From assembly GCA_004195335.1 (NCBI GenBank), contig SDWK01000841.1, positions 1 to 6,734 of the forward strand: a stretch of 6,734 nt of DNA, in the 5' to 3' direction. The stretch's first letter is position 1; each line of letters begins with the position of its first letter. The notes below the pieces were generated by a model. The model saw only the letters and a list, made by a program, of their open reading frames with translations. It had not been told where the DNA came from and did no database searches. The DNA is from Shewanella sp. GTDB lineage: Bacteria > Pseudomonadota > Gammaproteobacteria > Enterobacterales > Shewanellaceae. Positions 1 through 6,715 of the stretch are shown piece after piece. The translations under genes were made by a program, and so were the position numbers.

Positions 1-163
1 GAGTTAATACGAGCACGCGGCCATTGGCTATCCGAGCTAATTCGGCAATGACAATACTTTTTCCAGATCCTGTCGGCAGGACTAATACCGCCGAGTCAGC
101 ACTTCTTTTAAAGTGATTGATAGCCGAATCGACGGCTTGTTGTTGGTAATCTCTTAACTGCAC
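1..163 (-). CDS. radD: RadD (YejH)-type DNA repair helicase, N-terminal part only
   Basis: This is the 5' end of a gene reading leftwards out of the window; only 54 codons are present. The translation has RDYQQ at residues 4-8, the usual start of the helicase core in this family, and a Walker A motif PTGSGKS at 30-36, followed by the [15 protein letters not shown] stretch typical of RadD. From memory it aligns without gaps to the start of E. coli YejH (LRPYQQEAVD, LPTGAGKS, IAELARLARGRVLVL). RadD is a cytoplasmic superfamily 2 ATPase linked to double-strand break repair and recombination with RecA and SSB. I chose the GTG at 163-161 because it directly precedes the conserved LRDYQQ, has an AGG six bases upstream (170-172), and the only ATG nearby (165-163) runs into a stop after three codons. 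An upstream ATT in the same frame is a less likely start. Motifs beyond Walker A lie outside the window, so it cannot be told whether the gene is intact. Confidence 0.85.
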   Translation of the reverse strand, partial: MQLRDYQQQAVDSAINHFKRSADSAVLVLPTGSGKSIVIAELARIANGRVLVLT

Positions 164-326
164 ATAAAGCCTAATAGGTTTAATCTTTCTGGGTTAAAGG
201 ATAACAGTGAGAAGGGAGGGGATCTATAGGAAGCATTACTAGACAGCAGGGGATAGGTCTCAGCCATTCATCAAAGCAATACTCTGATTGTAGGCATTAT
301 GGTCATTTTTATTTGTTGTAGGAGAG

Positions 327-367
327 AAAAAAGCCCCTTATCTATTACCGTTAATAAATAAGGGGCT
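327..367 (-). terminator. Intrinsic terminator of acs
   Basis: A perfect 10-bp stem, AGCCCCTTAT (332-341) with ATAAGGGGCT (358-367), encloses a 16-base loop. Read on the minus strand it is followed at once by a run of six T (A327-A332 on the plus strand). It starts 19 bases after the acs stop codon. The T run is on the minus-strand side only, so it should stop acs transcripts before radD. This is a textbook Rho-independent terminator. Confidence 0.93.
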
Positions 368-386
368 AGCGGGAGTTATGTTTGAC

Positions 387-2339
387 TTATTCGCTACGGT
401 TGAGTCTGGACTCAATTAAGGTGTCGATAACCGCCGGATCGGCCAGCGTCGATGAGTCACCTAAATTAGTCACTTCATTGGCAGCAATTTTTCGTAAGAA
501 GCGACGCATAATCTTACCCGAACGGGTTTTTGGCAGACCGCCAGCCCATTGGATTAGATCGGGTGTTGCTAAAGCGCCAATCTCTTTACGTACCCATTTT
601 CGCAGGTTTTGACGTAGCTCTTCGGACTCAACAGTGCCTTTCGTTAAGGTGACATAGGCGTAAATACCTTGACCCTTAATATCATGGGGGTATCCCACTA
701 CGGCCGCTTCTGCCACATTTTCGTGTGCCACTAAGGCACTTTCGACTTCTGCTGTACCGAGTCTATGGCCCGATACATTAATTACGTCATCGACTCGACC
801 CGTGATCCAGTAGTAACCATCTTCATCTCGTTTGGCACCGTCACCAGTGAAGTACATGCCGCGGAATGTTTTAAAGTAAGTAAGGGCAAATCTATCATGG
901 TCGCCAAATACGGTGCGCATCTGTCCTGGCCAAGAGTCCAGAATGACTAAGTTACCTTCGGCAGCACCCTCTACGATGTTACCCATATTATCAACCAAGG
1001 CTGGCTGTACGCCGAAAAATGGTCGAGTGGCAGAGCCGGGCTTAGTATCGATGGCGCCAGGCAGTGGACTAATCAAAATACCACCAGTTTCTGTTTGCCA
1101 CCAAGTATCGACAATTGGACATTGTTCATGACCAATGACTTCGTTATACCAACGCCACGCTTCAGGGTTAATGGGTTCACCCACTGAGCCCATAATACGC
1201 AATGAGCTGCCATCAAAGTTTGCAAACTGCTCTTTCCCTTCGGCCATCAGGGCACGAATAAGAGTCGGTGCGGTATAGAGGATGTTGACCTTGTGACGGT
1301 CGACAATCTCACCAAGACGAGAGGGCGTCGGGTAATTGGGTACACCTTCGTGGATAAGCACGGTCGCGCCATTAGCCAGAGGACCATACACCATATAAGA
1401 GTGTCCTGTGATCCAACCGACATCGGCGGTACACCAATAGACCTCACCGTCTTTATAATCGAAAACATATTCGTGTGTCATGGCGGCATAAACCATGTAA
1501 CCACCGGTGGTATGTAACACACCTTTAGGGTTGCCGGTAGAACCTGACGTATAGAGCAAGAAAAGTGGGTCTTCGGCGCCCATCTCTTCGGGCTCACAAT
1601 GCTCAGAAGCGGTATCCATCAAAGCGTTCCACTTAATGTCTCGACCTTCTACCCAGTTGACATCGCCACCAGTACGCTCATAGACAATGACCTTTTCGAC
1701 GCAGTTAACATCAGGGTGAGATAGGGCTTCATCTATGTTGGCTTTAAGAGGAATGATACGACCTGCACGCAGACCTTCATCGGCAGTGATGATGACTTTT
1801 GATTTACCATCGATGACACGCGATGCGATGGAGTCCGGTGAGAAGCCACCAAATACGACAGAATGAACTGCACCAATGCGTGCACAAGCTAACATCGCGA
1901 CAGCCGCTTCTGGCACCATCGGCATGTATACAGTGACGATATCTCCGCGTCTTACGCCTTGGCTACGCAGTGCGTTAGCAAACTTGCACACATCGGTATG
2001 CAGTTCGCCATAGGTGATCGTGCGTTGATCTTTGGCGTCGTCTCCTTCCCAAATGATGGCCACTTTATCGGCACTTTTTTCAAGATGACGATCAAGACAG
2101 TTAGCCGAGGCATTTAGCGTGCCGTCATAAAACCAGTTGATCGATAGATTATGATCATCGAAAGAGGTTTTTTTAATCTTGGTATATGGCTTTATCCAAT
2201 CGATGCGTTGGCCGTGCTCTCTCCAGAAACCTTCAGGATTAACAATCGACTCTTGGTACATTTTTTTGTACTGTTCTTCGTTTACATGTGCGTTTTCAGC
2301 GATTTCGCTAGGAACTTTGTAGAGAGACTGCGTGCTCAT
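387..2339 (-). CDS. acs: Acetyl-CoA synthetase (AMP-forming acetate--CoA ligase)
   Basis: This 650-residue cytoplasmic enzyme converts acetate, ATP and CoA to acetyl-CoA, AMP and pyrophosphate through an acetyl-adenylate, the high-affinity route for scavenging acetate. The length matches the family (about 650 residues). Visible landmarks are the N-terminal region with NPEGFWRE (34-41), the adenylate-forming signature [11 protein letters not shown] (263-273), the acetate-pocket residues I310, T311, V386 and W414 (in [10 protein letters not shown], 411-420), [15 protein letters not shown] (497-511) with D500, the hinge and C-terminal domain from [13 protein letters not shown] (514-526), and PKTRSGK near the end. 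The last lysine is K609, the position acetylated by Pat/GNAT enzymes to switch off Salmonella Acs, so control by reversible acetylation is likely. Position 310 is Ile where Salmonella has Val, a conservative change. The ATG start has an AAGGGAAG ribosome site just upstream. The gene is divergent from the CrbS-type kinase gene and is followed by its own terminator, so it is probably monocistronic. Confidence 0.98.
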   Translation of the reverse strand: MSTQSLYKVPSEIAENAHVNEEQYKKMYQESIVNPEGFWREHGQRIDWIKPYTKIKKTSFDDHNLSINWFYDGTLNASANCLDRHLEKSADKVAIIWEGDDAKDQRTITYGELHTDVCKFANALRSQGVRRGDIVTVYMPMVPEAAVAMLACARIGAVHSVVFGGFSPDSIASRVIDGKSKVIITADEGLRAGRIIPLKANIDEALSHPDVNCVEKVIVYERTGGDVNWVEGRDIKWNALMDTASEHCEPEEMGAEDPLFLLYTSGSTGNPKGVLHTTGGYMVYAAMTHEYVFDYKDGEVYWCTADVGWITGHSYMVYGPLANGATVLIHEGVPNYPTPSRLGEIVDRHKVNILYTAPTLIRALMAEGKEQFANFDGSSLRIMGSVGEPINPEAWRWYNEVIGHEQCPIVDTWWQTETGGILISPLPGAIDTKPGSATRPFFGVQPALVDNMGNIVEGAAEGNLVILDSWPGQMRTVFGDHDRFALTYFKTFRGMYFTGDGAKRDEDGYYWITGRVDDVINVSGHRLGTAEVESALVAHENVAEAAVVGYPHDIKGQGIYAYVTLTKGTVESEELRQNLRKWVRKEIGALATPDLIQWAGGLPKTRSGKIMRRFLRKIAANEVTNLGDSSTLADPAVIDTLIESRLNRSE

Positions 2340-2343
2340 TGGG

Positions 2344-2351
2344 CTTCCCTT
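2344..2351 (-). promoter_or_regulatory. Ribosome binding site of acs
   Basis: Read on the minus strand, AAGGGAAG lies just upstream of the acs ATG, with its GGGA core six bases from the start codon. It supports the chosen start. Confidence 0.7.
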
Positions 2352-2372
2352 AATCTAATAATGCGTAACAGG

Positions 2373-2378
2373 AGTATG
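2373..2378 (-). promoter_or_regulatory. Candidate -10 element of an activator-dependent acs promoter
   Basis: The minus-strand hexamer CATACT matches the sigma-70 -10 consensus at four of six positions. There is no recognisable -35 at 16-18 bases, as expected for a promoter that needs an activator. It would put the transcription start near 2366, giving a leader of about 27 bases, and the 14-bp palindrome at 2404-2417 would be centred near -44. A second option is TTGAGA (2387-2382) with CATTAT (2363-2358) at 18 bases, but its leader would begin at the ribosome site. The assignment is tentative. Confidence 0.3.
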
Positions 2379-2403
2379 GAGTCTCAAGGGCTACTTGCTC
2401 TAT

Positions 2404-2417
2404 TAGACCTTGGTCTA
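2404..2417. promoter_or_regulatory. 14-bp palindrome TAGACC-TT-GGTCTA, candidate activator site
   Basis: Two perfect 6-bp arms flank a two-base centre, between the divergent acs and kinase genes. The geometry suits a dimeric regulator. The location suits a LuxR/NarL-type response regulator such as CrbR acting on acs. A further TAGAC half-site (TAGACT, 2440-2445) lies 36 bp to the right in the same orientation. The palindrome is seen directly; its role is inference. Confidence 0.5.
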
Positions 2418-2446
2418 GTGCTAAAATTCTCTTTGTTTTTAGACTG

Positions 2447-2475
2447 TTGTAAGCCATTAGATGGCTAGATTTAAT
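2447..2475 (+). promoter_or_regulatory. Candidate sigma-70 promoter of the CrbS-type kinase gene
   Basis: TTGTAA (2447-2452, four of six consensus bases) is followed at the ideal 17-base spacing by TTTAAT (2470-2475, five of six). Transcription would begin near 2482 and leave a leader of about 34 bases before the ATG at 2516. This start point also argues against the upstream TTG at 2483 as the translation start, since that would be nearly leaderless. Confidence 0.5.
2452..2466. repeat. 15-bp inverted repeat AGCCAT-TAG-ATGGCT inside the kinase promoter
   Basis: Perfect 6-bp arms (2452-2457 and 2461-2466) surround a 3-base centre. The repeat occupies most of the spacer between the proposed -35 and -10 elements of the kinase gene. 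A protein bound here would be expected to block or remodel that promoter. It lies upstream of the likely transcription start, so it should act as DNA rather than as an RNA hairpin. No regulator is identified. Confidence 0.4.
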
Positions 2476-2515
2476 TTATTTTTTGACGCACAATGGAATA
2501 AAAAATGAGAATGTT

Positions 2516-5500
2516 ATGAATTTGACCATTTTTGTGGGCGTGATTGCCGTTCTGTATGTTTTTCTGCTCTTCCTGTTGGCTTGGGGAGCGGAGCGGTGGT
2601 TTAGCCGTATAACAAAGAAGTTACAGGTTTGGATTTATGGACTGAGTTTGGCAGTTTATTGCTCCTCCTGGAGTTTTTTGGGTACCGTTGGTCAATCTGC
2701 GCAAGATCTTTGGTCTTTTCTGCCCATTTTTATTGGGCCTATTCTTATTTTCACCGTGGGGTTCGGTTTACTTCGAAAGATGGTTATCGTCTCTAAGGCG
2801 CATAACATTACCTCTGTGGCTGATTTTATTGCCGCACGATATGGAAAATCTCAACTTTTAGCTGCCATTGTCACCTTGATTGCACTCTTCGGCATCATGC
2901 CTTATATCGCACTGCAACTGAAAGCCATGGTGTTTAGCCTTAATCTGTTTCAACCCGAAGACTCCCCCTTTGACGGTGCAAAAGTTTCTCTAATCATCAC
3001 CGCAGTCCTTGCGATGTTTGCCATTTTGTTTGGCACCAGAAAGTTGGATGCGACCGAACATAACCCAGGCATGATGCTGGCGATCGCTTTCGAATCTCTC
3101 GTTAAGCTGGCCGCTTTTTTGATCGTTGGCGTGGTGATAAGTTTTGGTTATTTCGATGGTTTTGGTGATATCTGGCAACAGGCCAGTGAACTAAACTTGA
3201 TCAATGAACCGATATTACGAGTCGAATCTTTGTTGCCTCAACTGTTGGTGGGCATCGCGGCTTTCTTATGTATGCCCAGACAGTTTCACGTCATGATGGT
3301 CGAATGCAGTGACGAGAAGACCTTGCTCAAAGCGCGTTGGTTATTCCCCCTCTATCTATTGCTTTTCGGTCTATTTGTTGCGCCCTTAGCATTGGCGGGG
3401 AAAATCATCTTAGGTGATAGTGTTGCCGCCGATACCTATGTGATTAATATGCCTTTGGCGTTAGACCAACCCATAGTTGCCGTCATCGCTTTGCTGGGCA
3501 CTTTATCTGCGGCGACAGGCATGGTGATTGTGGCGGTGGTGACGATTAGTGTCATGGTCAGTAACGAGTGGCTGGTACCTGTGATGCTGCGAACAGGTAG
3601 GATCAGGGAGAAGAATTTCAGTCAGTTCTCTCAGTTTCTTCTCAACGCACGCCGGCTCTCCATCATCATTATCTTAGGTTTAGGTTATTTCAGTTACCTG
3701 TCATTTATTGACAGTGATTCACTCTCTGGGCTTGGTATGTTGTCGTTTGGTGCCTTTGCTCAGCTGGCTCCGGCATTGATTGGTGGCATGTATTGGAAAA
3801 ATGGTAATCGTTCGGGAGTCCTACTGGGCCTGGCTGTTGGCTTCGGACTCTGGTGTTATATTCTGTTAAAAGGCGCGAGTGATGTATCGGGTGTCTTTAA
3901 TAATGATTTTGGCTTACTGGAAGCGATAAACCCTAATGTCCGAGATATTTTAACGGCGTTATTGGCCAATCTGGGCTGTTATATATTGGGTTCTATTTGG
4001 TTCAGAGCCGGGGTTGCTGAGCGTATGCAAGCCAGCGCGTTTGTCTCGCCAGGTGAATTAAAGAGCAATACCAACCGAAAAAATTCGCATGTTTCACAGC
4101 AAGATTTATTGATCCTTGCCAGTCGCTTCGTGAGCCCAACCCGTGCATACGAAAGTTTTTCAAGATTTTCAAATGAGGCGGTAAAGAGCGACAGTTGGCA
4201 TAAAGCGGCACCGCCTGAGCTCATCGCACATACAGAACACATGTTGGCCGGTGTCTTAGGCGGGTCTAGCGCTTCATTGGTGATGGACTCTGTGCAACAG
4301 GGTCGTGATTTAGCGCTCGATGAAGTATTCAGTTTAGTGGATGAAGCCTCTTCAAAAATTATTTTAAGCCAGGATATGCTCAGAGGCGCGATTGAACACG
4401 CCTATGAAGGCATGAGTGTGGTCGATAAGGATTTAAATCTGGTTGCGTGGAATTATAAGTATTCTGAGTTGTATCAATATCCTGAATCATTTCTGCAAGA
4501 AGGCATGCCAATCAGTGATGTCGTGCGCTTTAATGCCGAACGGGGTTTCTGTGGCACCGGAGATGTTGAAGCGAAAGTAGAGAAGCGTGTGCAACATATG
4601 AGAAATGGTACGCCCCATGTTTCAGAGCGAGAGCGAAGAGATGGCAAAGTGATCAAAATCCAGGGTAACCCTATGCCCGGCGGTGGTTTTGTGATGACGT
4701 TTACCGATATTACTCAATATCGTGAGCATGCAAAAGCGTTGCAAGAGGTGAATGATACCTTAGAAGGCAGGGTGAAAGAGCGTACCTATGAACTGGCTAT
4801 GCTAAACAGTCAGCTATTAGAGGCTAAAGCACAAGAAGAGATGGCTAATGCATCTAAGAGTATGTTTCTGGCCGCAGTGGGTCATGATCTGATGCAGCCC
4901 CTCAACGCAGCACGATTATTCACCGCATCGCTATCTCAATATCCTAACCTAGATCAGGAAGCGAAGAAGACGCTGTCCCATGTGAATAGCTCGTTGAAGA
5001 TCGCCGGTGAGTTACTCACCGATCTACTCGATATCTCTAAGTTAGACTCAGGGATGATCGACATCAATAGGCGTGACTTTGCTGTGTCTGAGTTGCTCGA
5101 TGGTTTATCCGTCGAGTTTGATGCGATGGCTAAAGACAGCCAAATTAAATTCAGTATGGTGCCATGCAGTGCAACCATCAATTCGGATTTAAGTCTGTTG
5201 CGCCGTGTATTGCAGAACTTTTTGACTAATGCTTACCGCTATGCCCGCGGGAACCGGGTGTTGTTTGGCTGTCGTTATCGCGGGGCAGAACTCGAGATCC
5301 AGGTACTGGATACCGGTTGTGGTATTGATGAAAATGAAACCAAGGAAATATTCAAAGAATTTAAACGTTTGGATAACCCAACGAGTAACAGTGTAGGCGG
5401 GTTAGGATTGGGGTTGGCTATTGCCGATAGGATCAGTCGGGTACTGGATCATAAAATACATGTCACGTCTGTACTGGGTCGTGGATCCGTTTTCTCTATT

Positions 5501-5941
5501 CGAGTGCCTCTGGGCCAAACAGTCAAAGAGGTTCAACCTAAGAAGATCTCCACCATTTTACAGCCATTAGCGGGTATAAAGGTGCTGTGCATAGACAATG
5601 AAGAGACTATCCTTGCTGGTTTGGACAGCTTGCTCAGTCGTTGGCAATGTGAAGTGATTTGTGCAAAAGATCTCGCCGATGCAAGAATAAAATTAGGCCT
5701 TAAAGGTGTTGCGCCTGACATTATCCTTGCCGATTACCATTTGGATGATGGCCAAAATGGTGTTGATGCAATGGATGGAATAAGAGCCTTATATGGCAGT
5801 CATCTTCCTGGGGTATTGATCACGGCCAATACCCGTAAAGATCTTATCGATGATGTACAGCAACGGGGCTATCGCTATATGGCAAAAATGATAAAGCCAG
5901 CGGCTTTAAGGGCATTGATTTCGAGTTTAGTCAGAAAATAA
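2516..5941 (+). CDS. crbS: CrbS-type hybrid sensor histidine kinase with SSS (SLC5) transporter domain, STAC, PAS and receiver
   Basis: This is a 1141-residue inner-membrane sensor. Residues 1 to about 500 form a multi-pass sodium/solute symporter-like region with family motifs ATEHNPGMMLAIAFESLVKL (179-198) and PRQFHV (254-259). A STAC segment follows (about 529-612, LLILASRFVSP), then a PAS domain (about 617-735) and a coiled coil (about 737-782). The HisKA H-box is GHDLMQPLNAARLF with phospho-acceptor H790. The ATPase domain has N-box N905, DTGCG at 932-936 and GGLGLGL at 961-967. The C-terminal receiver has D1027 and E1029, phospho-acceptor D1073, T1103 and K1127. All catalytic residues are present. 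In Vibrio cholerae CrbS works with CrbR to activate acs, and pseudomonads have the related MxtR; divergence from acs here supports the same role. No output domain or partner regulator is seen in the window. I start at ATG 2516 (GAGA five bases upstream) rather than the in-frame TTG at 2483, which has no ribosome site and would add 11 polar residues before the first membrane segment. Ligand and transport activity are unknown. Confidence 0.93.
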   Translation: MNLTIFVGVIAVLYVFLLFLLAWGAERWFSRITKKLQVWIYGLSLAVYCSSWSFLGTVGQSAQDLWSFLPIFIGPILIFTVGFGLLRKMVIVSKAHNITSVADFIAARYGKSQLLAAIVTLIALFGIMPYIALQLKAMVFSLNLFQPEDSPFDGAKVSLIITAVLAMFAILFGTRKLDATEHNPGMMLAIAFESLVKLAAFLIVGVVISFGYFDGFGDIWQQASELNLINEPILRVESLLPQLLVGIAAFLCMPRQFHVMMVECSDEKTLLKARWLFPLYLLLFGLFVAPLALAGKIILGDSVAADTYVINMPLALDQPIVAVIALLGTLSAATGMVIVAVVTISVMVSNEWLVPVMLRTGRIREKNFSQFSQFLLNARRLSIIIILGLGYFSYLSFIDSDSLSGLGMLSFGAFAQLAPALIGGMYWKNGNRSGVLLGLAVGFGLWCYILLKGASDVSGVFNNDFGLLEAINPNVRDILTALLANLGCYILGSIWFRAGVAERMQASAFVSPGELKSNTNRKNSHVSQQDLLILASRFVSPTRAYESFSRFSNEAVKSDSWHKAAPPELIAHTEHMLAGVLGGSSASLVMDSVQQGRDLALDEVFSLVDEASSKIILSQDMLRGAIEHAYEGMSVVDKDLNLVAWNYKYSELYQYPESFLQEGMPISDVVRFNAERGFCGTGDVEAKVEKRVQHMRNGTPHVSERERRDGKVIKIQGNPMPGGGFVMTFTDITQYREHAKALQEVNDTLEGRVKERTYELAMLNSQLLEAKAQEEMANASKSMFLAAVGHDLMQPLNAARLFTASLSQYPNLDQEAKKTLSHVNSSLKIAGELLTDLLDISKLDSGMIDINRRDFAVSELLDGLSVEFDAMAKDSQIKFSMVPCSATINSDLSLLRRVLQNFLTNAYRYARGNRVLFGCRYRGAELEIQVLDTGCGIDENETKEIFKEFKRLDNPTSNSVGGLGLGLAIADRISRVLDHKIHVTSVLGRGSVFSIRVPLGQTVKEVQPKKISTILQPLAGIKVLCIDNEETILAGLDSLLSRWQCEVICAKDLADARIKLGLKGVAPDIILADYHLDDGQNGVDAMDGIRALYGSHLPGVLITANTRKDLIDDVQQRGYRYMAKMIKPAALRALISSLVRK

Positions 5942-5951
5942 TCTGATAATG

Positions 5952-5977
5952 AGAGCCTTGAGAGAGTGGCTTTATTT
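5952..5977 (+). terminator. Weak possible terminator after the kinase gene
   Basis: AGAGCC (5952-5957) can pair with GGCTTT (5968-5973), including one G-U pair, around a 10-base loop. The run TTTATTT (5971-5977) overlaps the end of the stem. It begins 10 bases after the kinase stop codon. The stem is short, so at best it is leaky and some read-through into the next gene is likely. Confidence 0.28.
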
Positions 5978-6043
5978 CATCAATTCAATATCCAAATTAT
6001 CGATATAGTGAGTTGTAGACATTGGGATTGAACCAAATATAAA

Positions 6044-6048
6044 AGGAG
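6044..6048 (+). promoter_or_regulatory. Strong ribosome binding site of the FAH-family gene
   Basis: AGGAG, within AAAAGGAGAG, lies six bases before the GTG at 6055. This near-ideal Shine-Dalgarno sequence decides the non-ATG start. Confidence 0.8.
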
Positions 6049-6054
6049 AGGGCG

Positions 6055-6666
6055 GTGAACACTGTTGTTGTCGGTAATCGAGTCGTTGTGCCATCCAAAG
6101 TGGTTTGTGTGGGCAGAAATTATGTCGATCATATCAAAGAGCTAAATAATGATGTACCTGAAGAGATGGTGTTATTTATCAAGCCTAACTCTGCTATTTC
6201 CGATGAACTGTTAAGCTTTCATCATGAAGTGATTCATTATGAGGCTGAATTGAGTTTTTTGGTTGAAGACGGCGCGATTGTTGCGGTTGGAGTTGGGCTG
6301 GATCTTACAAAGCGAGGCTTGCAGAGTAAACTCAAAGCTAAAGGCCTTCCCTGGGAGCGAGCAAAAGCGTTCGATGGGTCAGCAGTGATGAGTCAATTTA
6401 TTCCAATCGAAGCTATCAGTGAAGAATTTACATTTGAGTTGCTCATTAATGATGAGCCGACTCAATGGGGAAACATCGAGCTGATGATAAATAAGCCATT
6501 ACAGATTTTGGATGAAATTCAGACATTCATGAGTCTAGAAGATGGCGATATAGTCATGTCCGGTACACCTAAAGGCGTGGGTAAAGTGAATGCAGGTGAT
6601 GAGTTTAAAGTCAAACTTAGTGATAATGGTTCGACACTATTACAGGCAAGCTGGCGTGCACTTTAG
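6055..6666 (+). CDS. FAH-fold family hydrolase/isomerase (YcgM/FAHD1-like)
   Basis: This 203-residue cytoplasmic protein belongs to the fumarylacetoacetate hydrolase superfamily, whose small members act on 2-oxo acids: acylpyruvate or fumarylpyruvate hydrolysis, oxaloacetate decarboxylation or keto-enol tautomerisation. Visible motifs are SKVVCVGRNYVDHIKEL (14-30) with the lid His-Glu pair H26 and E29, LFIKP (40-44), the metal ligands E63 and E65 in HYEAEL and D83 in GLDLTKR, GLPWERAKAFDGS (97-109), and GTPKGVG near the C terminus. From memory it resembles E. coli YcgM (about 219 residues) along its whole length. The difference is that the stretch between the Glu pair and the metal Asp is about 11 residues shorter here. 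The GTG start is set by the AGGAG ribosome site. It lies 113 bp after the kinase gene on the same strand, so it could have its own promoter or be reached by read-through. The family is clear; the exact substrate cannot be told from sequence. Confidence 0.9.
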   Translation: MNTVVVGNRVVVPSKVVCVGRNYVDHIKELNNDVPEEMVLFIKPNSAISDELLSFHHEVIHYEAELSFLVEDGAIVAVGVGLDLTKRGLQSKLKAKGLPWERAKAFDGSAVMSQFIPIEAISEEFTFELLINDEPTQWGNIELMINKPLQILDEIQTFMSLEDGDIVMSGTPKGVGKVNAGDEFKVKLSDNGSTLLQASWRAL

Positions 6667-6690
6667 TCAGTGATTAAAGCTGAATGATGT

Positions 6691-6715
6691 AACGTTAGGT
6701 GGGCAACCACCCGTT
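6691..6715. other. Hairpin with GCAA tetraloop downstream of the FAH-family gene
   Basis: GGTGG (6698-6702) pairs with CCACC (6707-6711) around GCAA, a GNRA-type tetraloop. Below it AACG (6691-6694) pairs with CGTT (6712-6715), leaving a TTA bulge on the left side. It begins 24 bases after the stop codon. No T run follows (CCTATCTCTTA), so it is not a classic terminator. It could be a 3'-end stabilising or Rho-related structure, or the edge of an element that continues past the window. Confidence 0.4.

Noticed and set aside
164..326. Small gene or sRNA in the gap between radD and the acs terminator
   Set aside because: No reading frame with a start and ribosome site, no second hairpin with a T run, and no convincing -35/-10 pair were found. 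TACAAT-like and CATAAT-like hexamers occur on the minus strand without partners, so the radD promoter could not be placed.
382..612. Plus-strand 76-codon frame opposite the 3' end of acs
   Set aside because: It is fully antisense to conserved acs sequence, has no promoter or ribosome site, and no recognisable domain.
2151..2468. Plus-strand 105-codon frame with a hydrophobic stretch, antisense to the start of acs
   Set aside because: It lies mostly opposite conserved acs codons, ends in the shared promoter region, has no ribosome site and resembles no family; its hydrophobicity reflects the complement of acs codons.
2340..2482. CRP or FNR site in the acs control region
   Set aside because: acs is often CRP-controlled in enterobacteria, but I saw no sequence close to TGTGA-N6-TCACA or TTGAT-N4-ATCAA here.
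3979..4242. Minus-strand frames of 87 and 69 codons inside the kinase gene
   Set aside because: They are antisense to the intact SSS-STAC coding region, overlap each other, and lack ribosome sites.
6016..6043. TAGACA (6016-6021) and TATAAA (6038-6043) as a promoter for the FAH-family gene
   Set aside because: Each hexamer matches consensus at five of six positions with a 16-base spacing, but transcription would start near 6050, inside or past the strong AGGAG ribosome site at 6044-6048, which would then be useless. TATAGT at 6004-6009 is an alternative -10 but has no matching -35.
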